64,000 nt of DNA, from positions 10,687,894-10,751,893 of the forward strand of contig NC_012873.2 of NCBI RefSeq assembly GCF_000003195.3, given 5' to 3'. Below, piece by piece: positions 43,206 to 55,840 of the stretch; position 1 is the stretch's first letter; each line of letters opens with the position of its first letter. A program made the position numbers and the translations under genes. The stretch is from Sorghum bicolor. Its lineage: Eukaryota > Streptophyta > Magnoliopsida > Poales > Poaceae. Under the pieces are notes generated by a model. The model was given only the letters and a program-made list of their open reading frames with translations. It did no database searches and had not been told where the DNA came from.

Positions 43206-45480
43206 CTAATGTTGCACCCACAGGTGCAACTGCCAAGATTCAAATATGATTAGTGATGAGGACATGGCACCTACGGATATGCTCATGCTCATTAAAGATA
43301 AAAATAAGGTGAACTCATTCCTATACTTGCATAACAATATTAATATGAATTTGTTCCTACCTAACATCGGTACCTTCTGTGTTTATGAATAAAGATCATG
43401 ATGATGTACACATGGAGAAGACACTTTCAATGGTCTCTACAACAAATGGAGCATGCCTACACTATGTACATGACCAATGTTAGGGAGCAAGCTCATCGAA
43501 GCTTAACATTTGGTTTATTGGTAGCCTAACAGTACTCTATTGTGAATGTTATAACTCTTCCTATCAGAGTTCAATTGAGGTCCATGAATACTTGATACTC
43601 AAATGGATCTGATCTAACAACAATATCACATTAGCAAGATCTCCAAATCATCAAGACATGCTACCATTGTTTCTGCTGGTTACTACGACATCATCACGAA
43701 CCTGTTAATCACCCTTGGGACCCTGGTCCAAGTGTGAGCACACCACAACCATGTGGAGAATACTTTAAATATGACCAAGGACGTTCTCCCCCTTTCCCAC
43801 CTCCTTAGGAGGCCAGCAAGGGTGCCCAAGCCATGTTGGAGGCCCAATCCGTGTCAAGATCATCCATCTCAAACTCTAGGAGGAGCCAACGATAAAAATA
43901 AACATCCAAGTTGCATACTGATTCTATTTTTGATGAACCATGCATGGATGAAAATAATTTGATAATCTAACTAATGGCACTAGTGCCACATCAAAGTTAC
44001 TCTAGAATCAATGGGAACCATTGAAGCAAGTGGATGTCTAGAATCTATGTCAAGGTGCGAGATCATTGTCTTTTTGGGCCATTGGGCCATGTAACATGCT
44101 AGGACTCCTTAGGGGCATGAATAGGGGTCCTTTGCTGGCCCCTAGACTATATATTCAGTAGCCATCACCCAAGTTCGGGTTTGAGTTTTGCTTTAGATCA
44201 GTCTATGGTTGAATAGTCATTATCATTGGTTGTGAACACCAACTTCGAGTACTTAGTCATGCATATGTAGTTGAGTTGCATTCTTTTGAGTCATTGCTTG
44301 TCTTCTTCATTCAATAGGAAGGGATTAGCCTTCTCGATGAGGTCAACCAGATTGTGATAAGGTTCATAACAAGATTGTAGAGTTTGGGTCTTTTGATCCA
44401 AAGTTAGATTGGTGCGTCATAGTCCAACCAAAACAAGAGTTATCTTCACCTGGTGGAAGATCAGGAACCCCGTCCCCATCAATAAGATCACACTTGGTCA
44501 GGTGAGGTTTCATGGAGAACTACATGATTTGTGACCATCGCGAAGAGAGATGTACCAAAGCAAAGCAACCGAGAAGGCATTGCACATAGGGAACACATAT
44601 GAAGAAGAAGAAGATTTCTACAATGCCAATATTATCATGATGGATGATGGCATGGGAGGTGATAGTTATAGAGGTGATGGTCGAGGAGGTGTTGAAGAAG
44701 AAGAAGTTGCGCCACAATGCAGTGTAATTTCTATTTGTTGTGGATTCGTAACTGTCATTAGTAATGAGTGGTTGATGTGTGGGACTTCAGTGGTTAACAC
44801 CAAGATATGAAAAGAGTTTATCCCAGTTTGGTCCTTAAATCCCTTCATCCAGCTAAGAGTTCTCCATGTTAGAATGCTCAAAATAAGTTCTTATAATAGA
44901 ATGAGGGAGATAGAGAGATAGATAGAGAGAGAGGTGTGATGCTTGCTCGGATCTAGGGTTCCGGCTGAGATTAGAGTGATGTGGCCAAGTTTAGAGCGAA
45001 GGGGGAAGTTCATGTATGTTGTACCCTATCCATCTAGGGGTGCCCATGCCCGCCCTTATATCTCCTAGGGCATGGGGCATACAGAATTGAGGTTTTCTCT
45101 AGGTTTCTTCGTAGTCAAGGGAGAGCTCTAGGCTTCTTTGTAGCTCTAGCTAGGTTTCAGCTACACTAGCATTGAGACTATACACTACACCTCCATTGGT
45201 GATATGCAATGTGTGTTAGCTATTTGGGCTTTTAAAATATAACTCCAGCCTCTGGCGTAGCTTAGGGCGGAAGCATGCGTCCAAATTAAATGTGTGTTTG
45301 GTTGAGTTGTGGCTATCGAGGAAAAGTTGTTGTGGGATGTGTGAGCTGTGCAAAGAGCTGAGGCTGTTTGATTGAAACAAGTATAAAATATACCTCCTAT
45401 CTTTATCTCTCTTGAAGCAACCACAAAAGGGTTTTTATTCCACTAATTTCAAAAAGCACAAAGTCAAAAGCCAAAATAAG
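43206..45480. other. Degraded LTR-like sequence and spacer
   Basis: 44090-44500 resembles a Gypsy LTR U3-R-U5 region (a tatatatt element, then gtgaacaccaacttcgagta), and 44810-45180 resembles another LTR in antisense (ccttatatctcc, gtttatccc). Neither has clear ends. A GATA/GAGA microsatellite lies at 44910-44935. No coding sequence is recognised. Confidence 0.35.
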
Positions 45481-45486
45481 ATATAA

Positions 45487-45939
45487 GAGCATCTCCAACA
45501 GTTTGCTATCCGCCTTTCTCATTCTAAATTTTTTTAGCAAAATAAGAAAAAACTCTCTCCAATACTTTGGCATCTTCCCTCCCTATCTTTTCCAACCTTG
45601 TTATCCAAAACGCGCATATATGTGCGCGGCCAAGGAGCGCGCATCCAGAGTTTCCCGGCCCGTTTAGTAAACAGGAAAAAAGACAAGGTTCTAGGTGAGA
45701 AAAACACAAGAGAGAAAGATCAGATGAAAGAGCATATAAACGCATACAGAAACAAATTTAGGGTTCTTGATACAAAACATGAGACCGGGTCATAGGAAAA
45801 AGTGCCAAGAAATAAACTTTTAGGATAGAAATATAAGAAACGCTTAGAGATGACTTCTTTTCTTCCTTCTCATATTAATTTAGGAGTTGGCAAACACTAT
45901 ATTTTGAAAACAAAATATGAAGATATGTTGGAGATGCTC
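45487..45939. mobile_element. Tourist-like MITE, GAGCATCTCCAACA ends, TSD TAA
   Basis: Inverted ends GAGCATCTCCAACA and TGTTGGAGATGCTC are perfect over 14 bp. TAA flanks at 45484-45486 and 45940-45942. It is 453 bp, AT-rich, and has no coding capacity. Confidence 0.8.
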
Positions 45940-46637
45940 TAAGGTACTTTAAAAATATACTACACAAAAACTGAAAAAAGCAACCCCTTTGTTGGGATTT
46001 TAGCTTTGGAAAACAAAAATAGCCTCAAAAGCCCAACTAAACGTACCCTAAATTCTCTTGCAGATTATCGTTCCCATTTGTACTTTGCACCGGACCCTAG
46101 CAGTCTACAGCTTTGCTCCGCTGGCCCAACTCGGCATATCAGGAGTTTTGAAATTCCATATGATTGCAGTACATTATACCCATTGATTGTTATTGAAAAG
46201 CAACTTTGTTTGGAATGGGCCTATCGATCTTTAATCTGGTGAACGCTAACAGAATATACCAACCTAATTTGAGCATGAGTGACAGTGCAAACGTAAAAGG
46301 CGACATTTTCCTAAAGATAATCTGGTACATATATAATTAAATAGTAACTACCCTAACGTGCACTGATCAGGTTCGGTAAATGCGCCTATATGTACTTGCA
46401 AACAATTGTCACCACAACACACCAACCGAGACTATTAATTTTTCTTCATGAAACACTGGACAATGGCGACCACATTGCTATTTCTATTCAGGGGATAAGA
46501 TACAGGCTAATGTGCACGATGACAGCGCCTTCATCAGTCATCACATACCGAATTAGGTAGTTCTTTGACTGCCTTGAGAAGTCCTTAATTTTCATGTGCA
46601 ATCATTGTTTATCTGCCATAGATAAATAGGTCCCCGA
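45940..46637. other. Spacer without recognised features
   Basis: Short ORFs only; no repeat or gene recognised. Confidence 0.3.
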
Positions 46638-46808
46638 GATAATTGGCCCTTCGGTTAGGTTTTCTGTCGGCTTCGGAAGGTATGCCTGACTCTCAAGTGT
46701 CACCATTATCATGTCAGATTCTGCAAGTACCTGAGAAGCACTATCCATTTGATGATGACACATGAAGCATGCAAGAAAAAACCTAACCGTACTGAAGGGC
46801 CAGTTATC
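46638..46808. mobile_element. Small inverted-repeat element (171 bp)
   Basis: GATAATTGGCCCTTC at the left pairs with GAAGGGCCAGTTATC at the right, and ggttaggttttct inside pairs with aaaaaacctaacc. The element can form a long hairpin. The superfamily is not assigned. Confidence 0.6.
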
Positions 46809-47216
46809 CGGGAAAATGACAGTTAGGACGTGCCTTAACGGGTGTTGACTAAAAAAAGTGCCGTACTTTTCCAAAAGTTGTTATTTAGAATGCTTTGAAC
46901 ATCTCCAAGAGTTTCCAAGAATTTCTTTTCAAAACCATAGAGTTTTTTTACTCGTCAAAAAGTGTTGGAAGGAATAAATAAGATCATCTCCAATATATTT
47001 TAATAATTCACTCCTAAAATATAGAAGACAATATTTTACATCAGAAATCTATACATTAAATTATCCTAACCATGTTTATATATTCTTCTTCTCTTATATA
47101 TTTGCATCAGAAACACTTTTCTACTTTTTATTCTTTCTCCGCCCTTTCACTTTAGATAGAGAGGGGATACGCGTACCTGCCAATCCGTGGATATATACCC
47201 ACTTTGAGTGATTTCT

Positions 47217-49827
47217 TGTATCACCCAAAAATCTGTTTTAAATAAATAGGGATTTATTTCATTTAATTAAGTATTTTTGTGCGCATTTAAATTTAGCAAT
47301 TAAATATTTTTTGGTCAAAATTAAAATTTATCATAAGATTAGAAACTTGTTTATGCATTCATGCTGAAGAATGTTTTATTTTGTATTGTTTGCCTCTGGC
47401 TTGAATTTATTTGCATTTAAAATCCTATTTAGAAAAGGCTTTGGAAAATAAAATGGAAAAGAAAACAGAAAAGAAAAATAAAATAGAAAAAAAAGAGAAA
47501 GGGGAGAAGCCCCTGGGAAAACCAGGCCGAGGCCCAGCCAGCCCCGCACCCAGTCACCCCCACCCCCCGCGCGCGGCCCAATCCCCTTCCCCGGCCCAGG
47601 TCGCGAGCGGCCCAGCTCGCCCCAACCGCGCGCCCTTCCCTCTCTCTCTGGCTGGCAAGCTGGTCCCACCTGTCAGCAGCGCCCCCTTCAACCTTCCGTT
47701 CGCGAGCAGCAAGGATTTCCATCGGGGGAGTGACGAATCCGCCCCACCCGCGATTTTCCTTGCCAAAAACGTTTTCCGAGCCTTTTTAGCCCTTGGAGAA
47801 CCCCCTGCGACCCTCTCTTCCATCTACGCACGTTGGTAGCCAACCTCGCAGCTCCCCGTCGCCGTGTTGGATCTCGCCGAAACATAAACGAAGCCGCCGC
47901 CGCGACCCGACCTCCTCCATCCCTTTCGAGCCCGAGAAAACCCTCTGCGCGGCTTCGGAGTAAGCTCCTCTCTCCCCTGGCAGTTTTCTTTCATCCAGAG
48001 ACACTCAGAAACGCGAGATCAAGGAGCTCCGGCGAAGCTCGGGCGCCGGCCATGGTGTCCGCCGTGGAGGGCTCGCCGCCGGCAGGCCGGATTCTTCCCC
48101 AAGTCCTCCAAGCCGTCCAAATCACGATCGACGCTCAGGATTAGAAGTTACCCCTTCAGGGTAACTTTTGCTAAAGAGTCCCTGGACTTTTCCAGGAATT
48201 AACCCGCTTTGCGAGCTCTACGTGTTAGAAGTATTTATTCACTGTTTTGAAACTTTTTATTTTCGCAGTAATATTTAATTAATTATTTATCTATAGGAAA
48301 TCTTGGAAAATTCATAACTTCTCCGTTTTAATTCCGATTTTCGTGAACTTTACGTTTATGTGATCGTAGCGCTATGAAGAACATTTTGATAAACTTTTAT
48401 CTTTGTTTTACCACTGTTTGGTGTAATGTTCTAATTATATCTTGTTTGCTTTGTGTATGATTGTCTCCATTGGATTGCGTGTTGTTGATTGATGTTTGGG
48501 AATAGACGGTGAGCCGTACGTTGGTGAGCAAGATCAAGCCTTTGAAGACCAGCAGGCTCAGGAGAGCTTTGATCAAGGCAAGTATAACTGGGACTATCCT
48601 TGTTACCTATACACAATTAATATAGCATTTATCATATACATGTGTCCACCTTGATGACCTTAGCAAAATCATAGATGATTGTTATTCTGAATTCCTTGTT
48701 ACCTATTTGGATATGCATTTGGGTAGTTCTTGCTAGTGCTTGATTATTAATCCATGATCTTGTAACATGAATATTTGAATATACAATAAACAATAAAATA
48801 AGCTTTCTAGCAACTTGAATATAAAGGGTGGAAAGAACTCTGGCTTTTGCGGGATTGATCTTGACCCTCCATAAGGACTTATCCCTTGGCAAAAGCTGGG
48901 ACAACTCGTACAACCATGAGAGCTATATGGCTCTGGCTTTAGCTCAGTATGAAGAACTTTTCTAACTTGTTAGCGGTTACCCGAAAGGGCGCTAGAGGCG
49001 CTGAACCGACACGGGTATAGTGCGAGCCCCTGTCCCTATGTGTATAGGCTGCGCGTCATTGTGCCATTCGGAAGGGGGGTATCTATATCTGCTCGTGAAG
49101 GAAACCTTGCGGCCCTGACATGTTAGACGAACTTTTGAAAGGCTTCATAGTGATCCCTGCCGAGCTCCCTAGGAAGGGGGTTAAGAGACTAGCTACCTCG
49201 GGCGAAAGGGTAAATCATGACTCATGGGTAAAGATGTACAACCTCTGCAGAGTGTTAAATCTGGTATACTAGCCGTGTCCACGGATACGGGCGGCCCGGA
49301 AAACTGTCGGAATAGATGGACACTGATGAACATGATTAATGATGATAAATGATGGTTTATTATGTTGTTTATATGTGTTATTCTTAATTCTTGTATACAT
49401 TGATCATGTGGTTATGGGATGACTTATGCTACCTTGATATTTGCTATCTAATGATTAAACATGTTATCCACTATTAAAAGCTAAATGCAGTCAAACCAGT
49501 GTCAGCTATTTGAGCCTCATGAACCCCTGGTTATACTTGTTGAGTACGATATGTGCTCACTCTTGCAATTTCCCAAGACCCCAGGTTATGATAATGATGA
49601 TGCTTGGAATGAGGACTACCGTTATGAGTACTAGGTTTGGAGTCAACCAGTCAACAGTGTCCCTGTGTGAAGTTTATGTGTAAGACTATCTGATTTATTA
49701 CGTTCCGCTATGTAATAAACACTGCAATGGTACATTTGAGATTTGTCTACTTATGTGTGCGACTATTCCTGGGGCACATATGAGTCTTTTATGCATCCTA
49801 TTTTGTTCTTAAAATATGGGTGTGACA
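47217..49827 (+). repeat. 5' LTR of the Gypsy element (2611 bp)
   Basis: It matches the 3' LTR throughout. Two segments present in the 3' LTR are absent here: about 175 bp near 48207 and about 37 bp near 49667. A GC-rich segment at 47510-48120 has ORFs on both strands that I regard as noncoding. Confidence 0.9.
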
Positions 49828-49830
49828 AAT

Positions 49831-49842
49831 TGGTATCAAAGC
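49831..49842 (+). other. Gypsy primer-binding site
   Basis: TGGTATCAAAGC, three bases after the 5' LTR, closely resembles the initiator-Met tRNA complement used by many plant retrotransposons. Confidence 0.8.
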
Positions 49843-50758
49843 TTTGTTGACTGTCAGAAGCAAGCCTAGTTAGAAATTGGCCGTATTAAGGTTTGAAATT
49901 GCTACAAAATCCTTGCTCTATAAACCTTGATATTTTCTTCTACACTATATCCTATTCATCTTCACCTTGTTGCTTATTTTAAAAAAACTTTTTCTCATCC
50001 TCACTCCTTGTTTGATATGCTACTAGAACTTTTTCTCATCACCTTCTAGCGTCTTTGAAATAGGAGTTATAGGACCTTTACCCTTAGTAGGAAGAGAACG
50101 ATAGTACCGCAAGTTGAGTCAATGCTTGGAGTGTGAAACTTTGATGCTTGGTTTGGTTTGTTATTATGTTCATGATTGATTTGGATCTTTGTGATGAGTG
50201 TAATGATCTTGTGGATTTTCTCTACAATTTCATTTAGTCTATAGGCCTAAGGCATAAGGATTAATGAACTAAATAGTTGGGTTTGGTTAAAATCCTGTTT
50301 CTGTCCTTGCTGTTTTTTTGGAGCGGTCTGCAATCAATCTGGTGTAATTCAAAATTTGTTCGTAAAATGTTCATCAAATTTTTCTGAGAACAATTAGGAT
50401 TTCATGTCTTTCCAATGCCTCAAGAATGACAATATTATCTGTTATGAGCTGTGAGATATGACTGTTCAAATTTGAGGTTTCTGCACAGTCTGGAATTCTG
50501 GAACAGTTTTGGTTAGGCCCAGTTTTGACTAATTCAACGACAGAATCTGTTAATATGATCTGAATGAAAGTTGTAGACAATTTCCTTATGTTTCCAACGG
50601 TGTACGGCATGTATCCTTTTGATTTCTGGACCTTGATATATGACTGACTTTCTGATCTACTGATGTTGGATGTTACCCAGAAAATTTCAGATTCTGTTAT
50701 CTCTTGTAACTGTCATGTTGGACGTTACTAAGACATGATTCTATACCTTGGAATGCAG
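49843..50758 (+). other. Gypsy 5' leader
   Basis: Untranslated leader between primer-binding site and gag. No ORF is supported. Confidence 0.5.
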
Positions 50759-52282
50759 ATGGCAGCAAGGGGAAGAGGCAGAGGCCATGGCAATGGTGAC
50801 AATGCCCCAATTACTGTGGAGGAACTCATGCAAACCCAAAATGAGATGATGCACGTTTTCATGCAACACTTACAGCAGCAACCTCCACCGACACCACCAC
50901 CTGTTCATGTGAGAGATAAGCGTGGAGAGTTTATGAAGGGAAGACCCCCAGTATTTACACACTCAGCTGATCCCATAGACGCGGATGATTGGTTACGTGC
51001 TGTGGAGAGGCAACTGAATATAGCACACTGCAATGAATTGGAGAAGGTGTTGTATGCTTCTGGACAGCTTCAGGGGCAGCTCAGACATGGTGGGAGTCAT
51101 ATCAAGCTTCTCGTCCCAACAATGCTCCTCCTGTCACTTGGTTAGAATTTTGCAGACTTCCGAGCACGACACATCAATGAGGGAATGATGGAGCTCAAGC
51201 AGGAAGAATTCAGATCTCTTAGGATGGGTTCTATGTCTGTGGCTGAGTATCATGACATGTTTGAGCAGTTGGCTCGCTATGCTCCAAATGAAGTCAGAGA
51301 AGATGCTGATAAGCAGCGTCTCTTCATGAAAGGTCTATACTATGAACTTAGATTGCAGTTGGCTCGAAATACCTACCCTACCTTCCAGGCTCTGGTGAAC
51401 CGTGCTATTGTGTTGGATAATATGCGCAAAGGCCAGGACAAAAAGAGAAGGATGCTAGCCCAAGGTTCTGGAGGCAACAACCGCCAATGTTTCAATTCTC
51501 AGTAGGGTGATCAACAGAGGTAGCAGGGACTGGTTGGTCAATGGGATCGCAACCAACAACCCCAGCGTAATCCTAATCAACAGCAGAGTGGTCAGCAGAT
51601 TCCCCGCTCAGGAAATTCAAATGCCACCTCTATGAAGAGAAGTGCTCCCAATACCCCTACTAGGTGTTTTCGCTGTGGAAAAGAAGGTCATATGTCATAT
51701 GATTGCCCAGAGAGATTCAACCAGCAGAACAGCAATCAAAATTCTAATTCTCATGGAGCAAAGGTGAACCATGTGGCTGCAGAGACAGTACAAGAGGGAC
51801 CGGAGATTATGATGGGTACGTTCATTATCAACTCTATTCCCGCTACAGTTTTATTTGATTCTGGAGCTTCGCATACATTCATATCACAAGCATTTGTTAG
51901 AGTTCATAGCATTCCACTAGTTGCCATGAAAACCCATATGCTAGTAAACTCACCAGGGGGGACTGTACCAGTTTCATATTGTTGCCCCTCAGCAAGTCTC
52001 TCTTTAAGGGGGGTAGATTTCCATATCAGTCCTATGGTCATGAGAACTTTAGGCATAGATGTGATTTTGGGTTTGGATTGGATGAAGAAATATACTACCG
52101 AAATTAAATGCAAAGAGAAAGTAGTAGTTGTGACAACACCAAAGGGAGAGAGAATCAGTGTGGATGTAGCAGTGCAGGCTCCACCCACAGCTACAGTGAA
52201 TCAGCTGGATGATGGTGTTGATCTTCAGGACTGTGTAGGAAATAAATTTTCAGATAAGTTACCAGGTATGTTACTTGACTAG
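50759..52282 (+). pseudogene. Gypsy gag and protease, frameshifted
   Basis: Gag assembles the particle and protease matures it. Reading starts at MAARGRGRGHGNGDNAP (50759). The capsid-like region includes ADPIDADDWLRAVERQL, then MMELKQEEFRSLRMGSMSVA and a segment FEQLARYAPNEV. A CCHC knuckle (CFRCGKEGHMSYDC) begins at 51665. The aspartic protease has LFDSGASHTFIS with the catalytic Asp codon at 51857, and DVILGLDWMKKY further on. Frame breaks occur near 51075 and 51165, and stops near 51506 and 51521, so the polyprotein is not made intact. The sequence type matches chromovirus (Tekay/Del) elements. The frame ends at 52282, where reverse transcriptase would be expected. Confidence 0.85.
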
Positions 52283-52418
52283 AGAAATTGAATTAGCTAG
52301 TACAATGGAATTGGTATTTAGAGACACAAGCAACTTGGGAAAGAGAGGATGATCTGTGGAAATCATATTCATATTTGTTTGAGTTAGCACCTTTCAATCT
52401 CGAGGACGAGATTCTTTT
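52283..52418 (+). pseudogene. Remnant of integrase C-terminus joined to protease
   Basis: Translation near 52330-52400 gives LGKREDDLWKSYSYLFEL and then FNLEDEI, resembling the last residues of plant Gypsy integrases (the WERED...YPYLF type end). It shows that an internal deletion removed the whole interval between protease and this point. Confidence 0.6.
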
Positions 52419-52432
52419 AAGGAGGGTAGAAT
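52419..52432 (+). other. Gypsy polypurine tract
   Basis: AAGGAGGGTAGAA directly precedes the 3' LTR. Confidence 0.75.
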
Positions 52433-55249
52433 TGTAACACCCAAAAATCTGTTTTAAATAAATAGGGATTTATTTGATTTAATTAAGTATTTTTGTGCGC
52501 ATTTAAATTTAGCACTTAAATATTTTTTGGTCAAAATTAAAATTTATCATAAGATTAGAAACTTGTTTATACATTCATGCTGAAGAATGTTTTATTTTGT
52601 ATTATTTACCTCTGGCTTGAATTTATTTGCATTTAAAATCCTATTTAGAAAAGGCTTTGGAAAATAAAATGGAAAAGAAAACAGAAAAGAAAAATAAAAT
52701 AGAAAAAAAGAGAAAGGGGAGAAGCCCCTGGGAAAACCAGGCCGAGGCCCAGCCAGCCCCGCGCCCAATCACCCCCACCCCTCGCGCGGCCCAATCCCCT
52801 TCCCCGGCCCAGGGGTCTCGAGCGGCCCAGCTCGCCCCAACCGCGCGCCCTTCCCTCTCTCTCTGGCTGGCAAGCTGGCCCCACCTGTCAGCAGCGCCCC
52901 CTTCAACCTTCCGTTCGCGAGCAGCAAGGATTTCCATCAGGGGAGTGCCGAATCCGCCCCACCCGCGATTTTCCTTGCCAAAAATGTTTTCCGAGCGTTT
53001 TTAGCCCTTGGAGAACCCCTGCGACCCTCTCTTCCATCTACGCGCGTTGGTAGCCAACATCGCAGCTCCCCGTAGCCGTGTTGGATCTTGCCGAAACAGA
53101 AACAAAGCCGCCGCCGCGACCCGACCTCCTCCATCCCTTTCGAGCCTGAGAAAACCCTCTGCGCGGCTTCGGAGTAAGCTCCTCTCTCCCATGGCAGTTT
53201 TCTTTCATCCAGAGACACTCGGAAACGCGAGATCAAGGAGCTCCGGTGAAGCTCGGGCGCCGGCCATGGTGTCCGCCATGGAGGGCTCGCCGCCGGCAGG
53301 CCGGATTTTTCCCCAAGTCCTCCCAGGCGTCCAAATCACGATCGACGCTCAGGATTAGAAGTTACCCCTTCGGGGTAACTTTTGCTAAAGAGTCCCTGGA
53401 CTTTTCCACGAATTAACCCGCCGTCCAAAGCGCCTTCTCCAATTTTATGTTTTCCAAATTGAGAAAACGTATTCTCTGCCGGGTTGAGAAAAATATGCTT
53501 CCAGATAATTACAAGTTTGCCACTAGATTTAAATTGCTCATAAAATATTCGTTTCAACTCCGTTTTTGTCCATTCAAATTTCGTTAGATTCGTATTTGCG
53601 AGCTCTACGTGTTAGAAGTATTTATTCACTGTTTTGAAACTTTTTAATTTCACAGTAATATTTAATTAATTATTTATCTATAGGAAATCTTGGAAAATTC
53701 ATAACTTCTCCGTTTTAATTCCGATTTTCGTGAACTTTACGTTTATGTGATCGTAGCGCTGTGAAGAACATTTTGATAAAATTTTATCTTTGTTTTACCA
53801 CTGTTTGGTGTAATGTTCTAATTATATCTTGTTTGCTTTGTGTATGATTGTCTCTATTGGATTGCGTGTTGTTGATTGATGTTTGGGAATAGATGGTGAG
53901 CCGTACGTTGGTGAGCAAGATCAAGCCTTTGAAGACCAGCAGGCTCGGAGAGCTTTGATCAAGGCAAGTATAACTGGGACTATCCTTGTTACCTATACAC
54001 AATTAATATAGCATTTATCATATACATGTGTCCACCTTGATGACCTTAGCAAAATCATAGATGATTGTTATCCTGAATTCCTTGTTACCTATTTGGATAT
54101 GCATTTGGGTAGTTCTTGCTAGTGCTTCATTATTAATCCATGATCTTGTAACATGAATATTTGAATATATAATAAATAATAAAATAAGCTTTCTAGCAAC
54201 TTGAATATAAAGGGTGGAAAAGAACTCTGGCTTTTGCTAGATTGATCTTGACCCTCCATAAGGACTTATCTCTTGGCAAAAGCTGGGACAACTCGTACAA
54301 CCATGAGGGCTATATGGCTCTGGCTTTAGCTCCGTATGAAGAACTTTTCTAGCTTGTTAGCGGTTACCCGAAAGGGCGCAAGAGGGGTTGAACCGACACG
54401 AGTATAGTGCGAGCCCCTGTCCCTATGTGTATTGGCTGCGCGTCATTGTGCCATTCGGAAGGGGGGTATCTATATCTGCTTGCGAAGGAAACCTTGCGGC
54501 CCTGACATGTTAGACAAACTTTTGAAAGGCTTCATAGTGATCCCTGTCGACCTCCCTAGGAAGGGGGTTAAGAGACTAGCTACCTCGGGCGAAAGGGTAA
54601 ATCATGACTCATGGGTAAAGATGTACAACCTCTGCAGAGTGTTAAATCTAGTATACTAGCCGTGCCCACAGATACGGACGGCCCGAAAAACTGACGGAAT
54701 AGATGAACACTGAAGAACATGATTAATGATGATAAATGATGGTTTATTATGTTGTTTATATGTGTTATTCTTAATTCTTGCATACATTGATCATGTGGTT
54801 ATGGGATTACTTATGCTACCTTGATATTTGCTATCCAATGATTAAACATGTTATCCACTATTAAAAGCTAAATGCAGTCAAACCAGTGTCAGCTATTTGA
54901 GCCTCATAAACCCCTGGTTATACTTGTTGAGTACGATATGTGCTCACTCTTGCAATTTTCCAACACCCCAGGTTATGATAATGATGATGCTTGGAATGAG
55001 GACTACCGTTATGAGTACTAGGTTTGGAGTCAACCAGTCAACAGTGTCCCTGTGTGGAGCTTCCGTCGAGAGCGTTGTTTACATCTTTCTATCATTTATG
55101 TATAAGACTATGTGATTTATTATGTTTCGCTATGTAATAAACACTGCAATGGTACATTTGAGATTTGTCTACTTATGTGTGCGACTATTCCTGGGGCACA
55201 TATGAGTCTTTTGTGCATCCTATTTTGTTCTTCAAATATGGGTGTGACA
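52433..55249 (+). repeat. 3' LTR of the Gypsy element (2817 bp)
   Basis: Starts TGTAACACCC and ends GGGTGTGACA. It carries the longer form of both segments deleted in the 5' LTR (about 53421-53595 and 55060-55096). ORFs inside are not supported as genes. Confidence 0.9.
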
Positions 55250-55468
55250 TTTCTTTTCAAGTGTCAAAAGATTGGGAGGTTGGATTGAACTCTTCAAGAT
55301 GGTTTTTTCTATTCTTGCCAAAAATCATGGATAGAGTGGCTTTATTGAGAACTCCTGGAGATGCTCTAAAAACATTTTTGGAAGAGAAAAAACGCCCTTA
55401 TCCAACAATTCCTTTTTCTTTGCTCTAAAAAATAAGAACAAGCCCACTGCCCACCTATTAGTGCCTAG

Positions 55469-55840
55469 AGCAACTCCAATAGTTTGCTAAAACTCACTTG
55501 GCAAATCTATAGTTTTGCCAAGTCTCAAAACCAAATGCCAAGTGAAAAAAGAAGCCTTCTCCAATAATTTATTATTTGGACTTGGCAAAAGAACTTGACA
55601 TTCTAGGATTTTTGCCAAAATCATAAAATTGAGCCTCCAACAAGTTGGCAAAACTAGTTGGTAAATTGGAATACACATAATGGCAAGTGATGAAGGACTT
55701 GGCATATTTGCCAAGTGGAGAAGGAATTTTGCCAAGCTCACAAATTTGCCAAGTAGTTTTGCCAACTTGTTGGAGGCCGTTTTTTATGGTTTTGGCAAAA
55801 ATCTTAGGATGCCAAGTACTTTTAGCAAAATGTTGGAGTT
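55469..55840. mobile_element. MITE with internal 'ttggcaaaa' repeats
   Basis: AGAGCAACTCCAATAGTTTG at the left pairs with the complement of the right end (tttagcaaaatgttggagtt). Inside, ttggca and tgccaa recur many times on both strands, giving a foldback-prone element. Confidence 0.6.

Larger units (their letters stand above)
47217..55249 (+). mobile_element. Tekay-like Ty3/Gypsy element, full length with TSD TTTCT, lacking most of pol
   Basis: The element starts TGTATCACCC (47217) and ends GGGTGTGACA (55249), flanked by TTTCT at 47212-47216 and 55250-55254. LTRs are 47217-49827 (2611 bp) and 52433-55249 (2817 bp). The internal region is only 2.6 kb and encodes gag and protease; reverse transcriptase, RNase H and nearly all integrase are missing. 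The LTRs are very similar apart from two deletions in the left one, suggesting a fairly recent insertion. Confidence 0.9.
46897..55373. mobile_element. MITE with GAGCATCTCC-type ends, interrupted by the Gypsy element
   Basis: The left half begins gaacatctccaagagtttcc at 46897 and runs to the TTTCT target at 47216. The right half resumes after 55254 and ends tcctggagatgctct at 55373. The two ends are inverted repeats of each other, so a MITE of about 440 bp was split by the 47217-55249 insertion. Confidence 0.55.

Noticed and set aside
47411..47839. ORFs in the GC-rich part of the Gypsy LTRs (also 52627-53004 and 53008-53358)
   Set aside because: Present on both strands and in both LTRs without domains; consistent with LTR composition, not genes.
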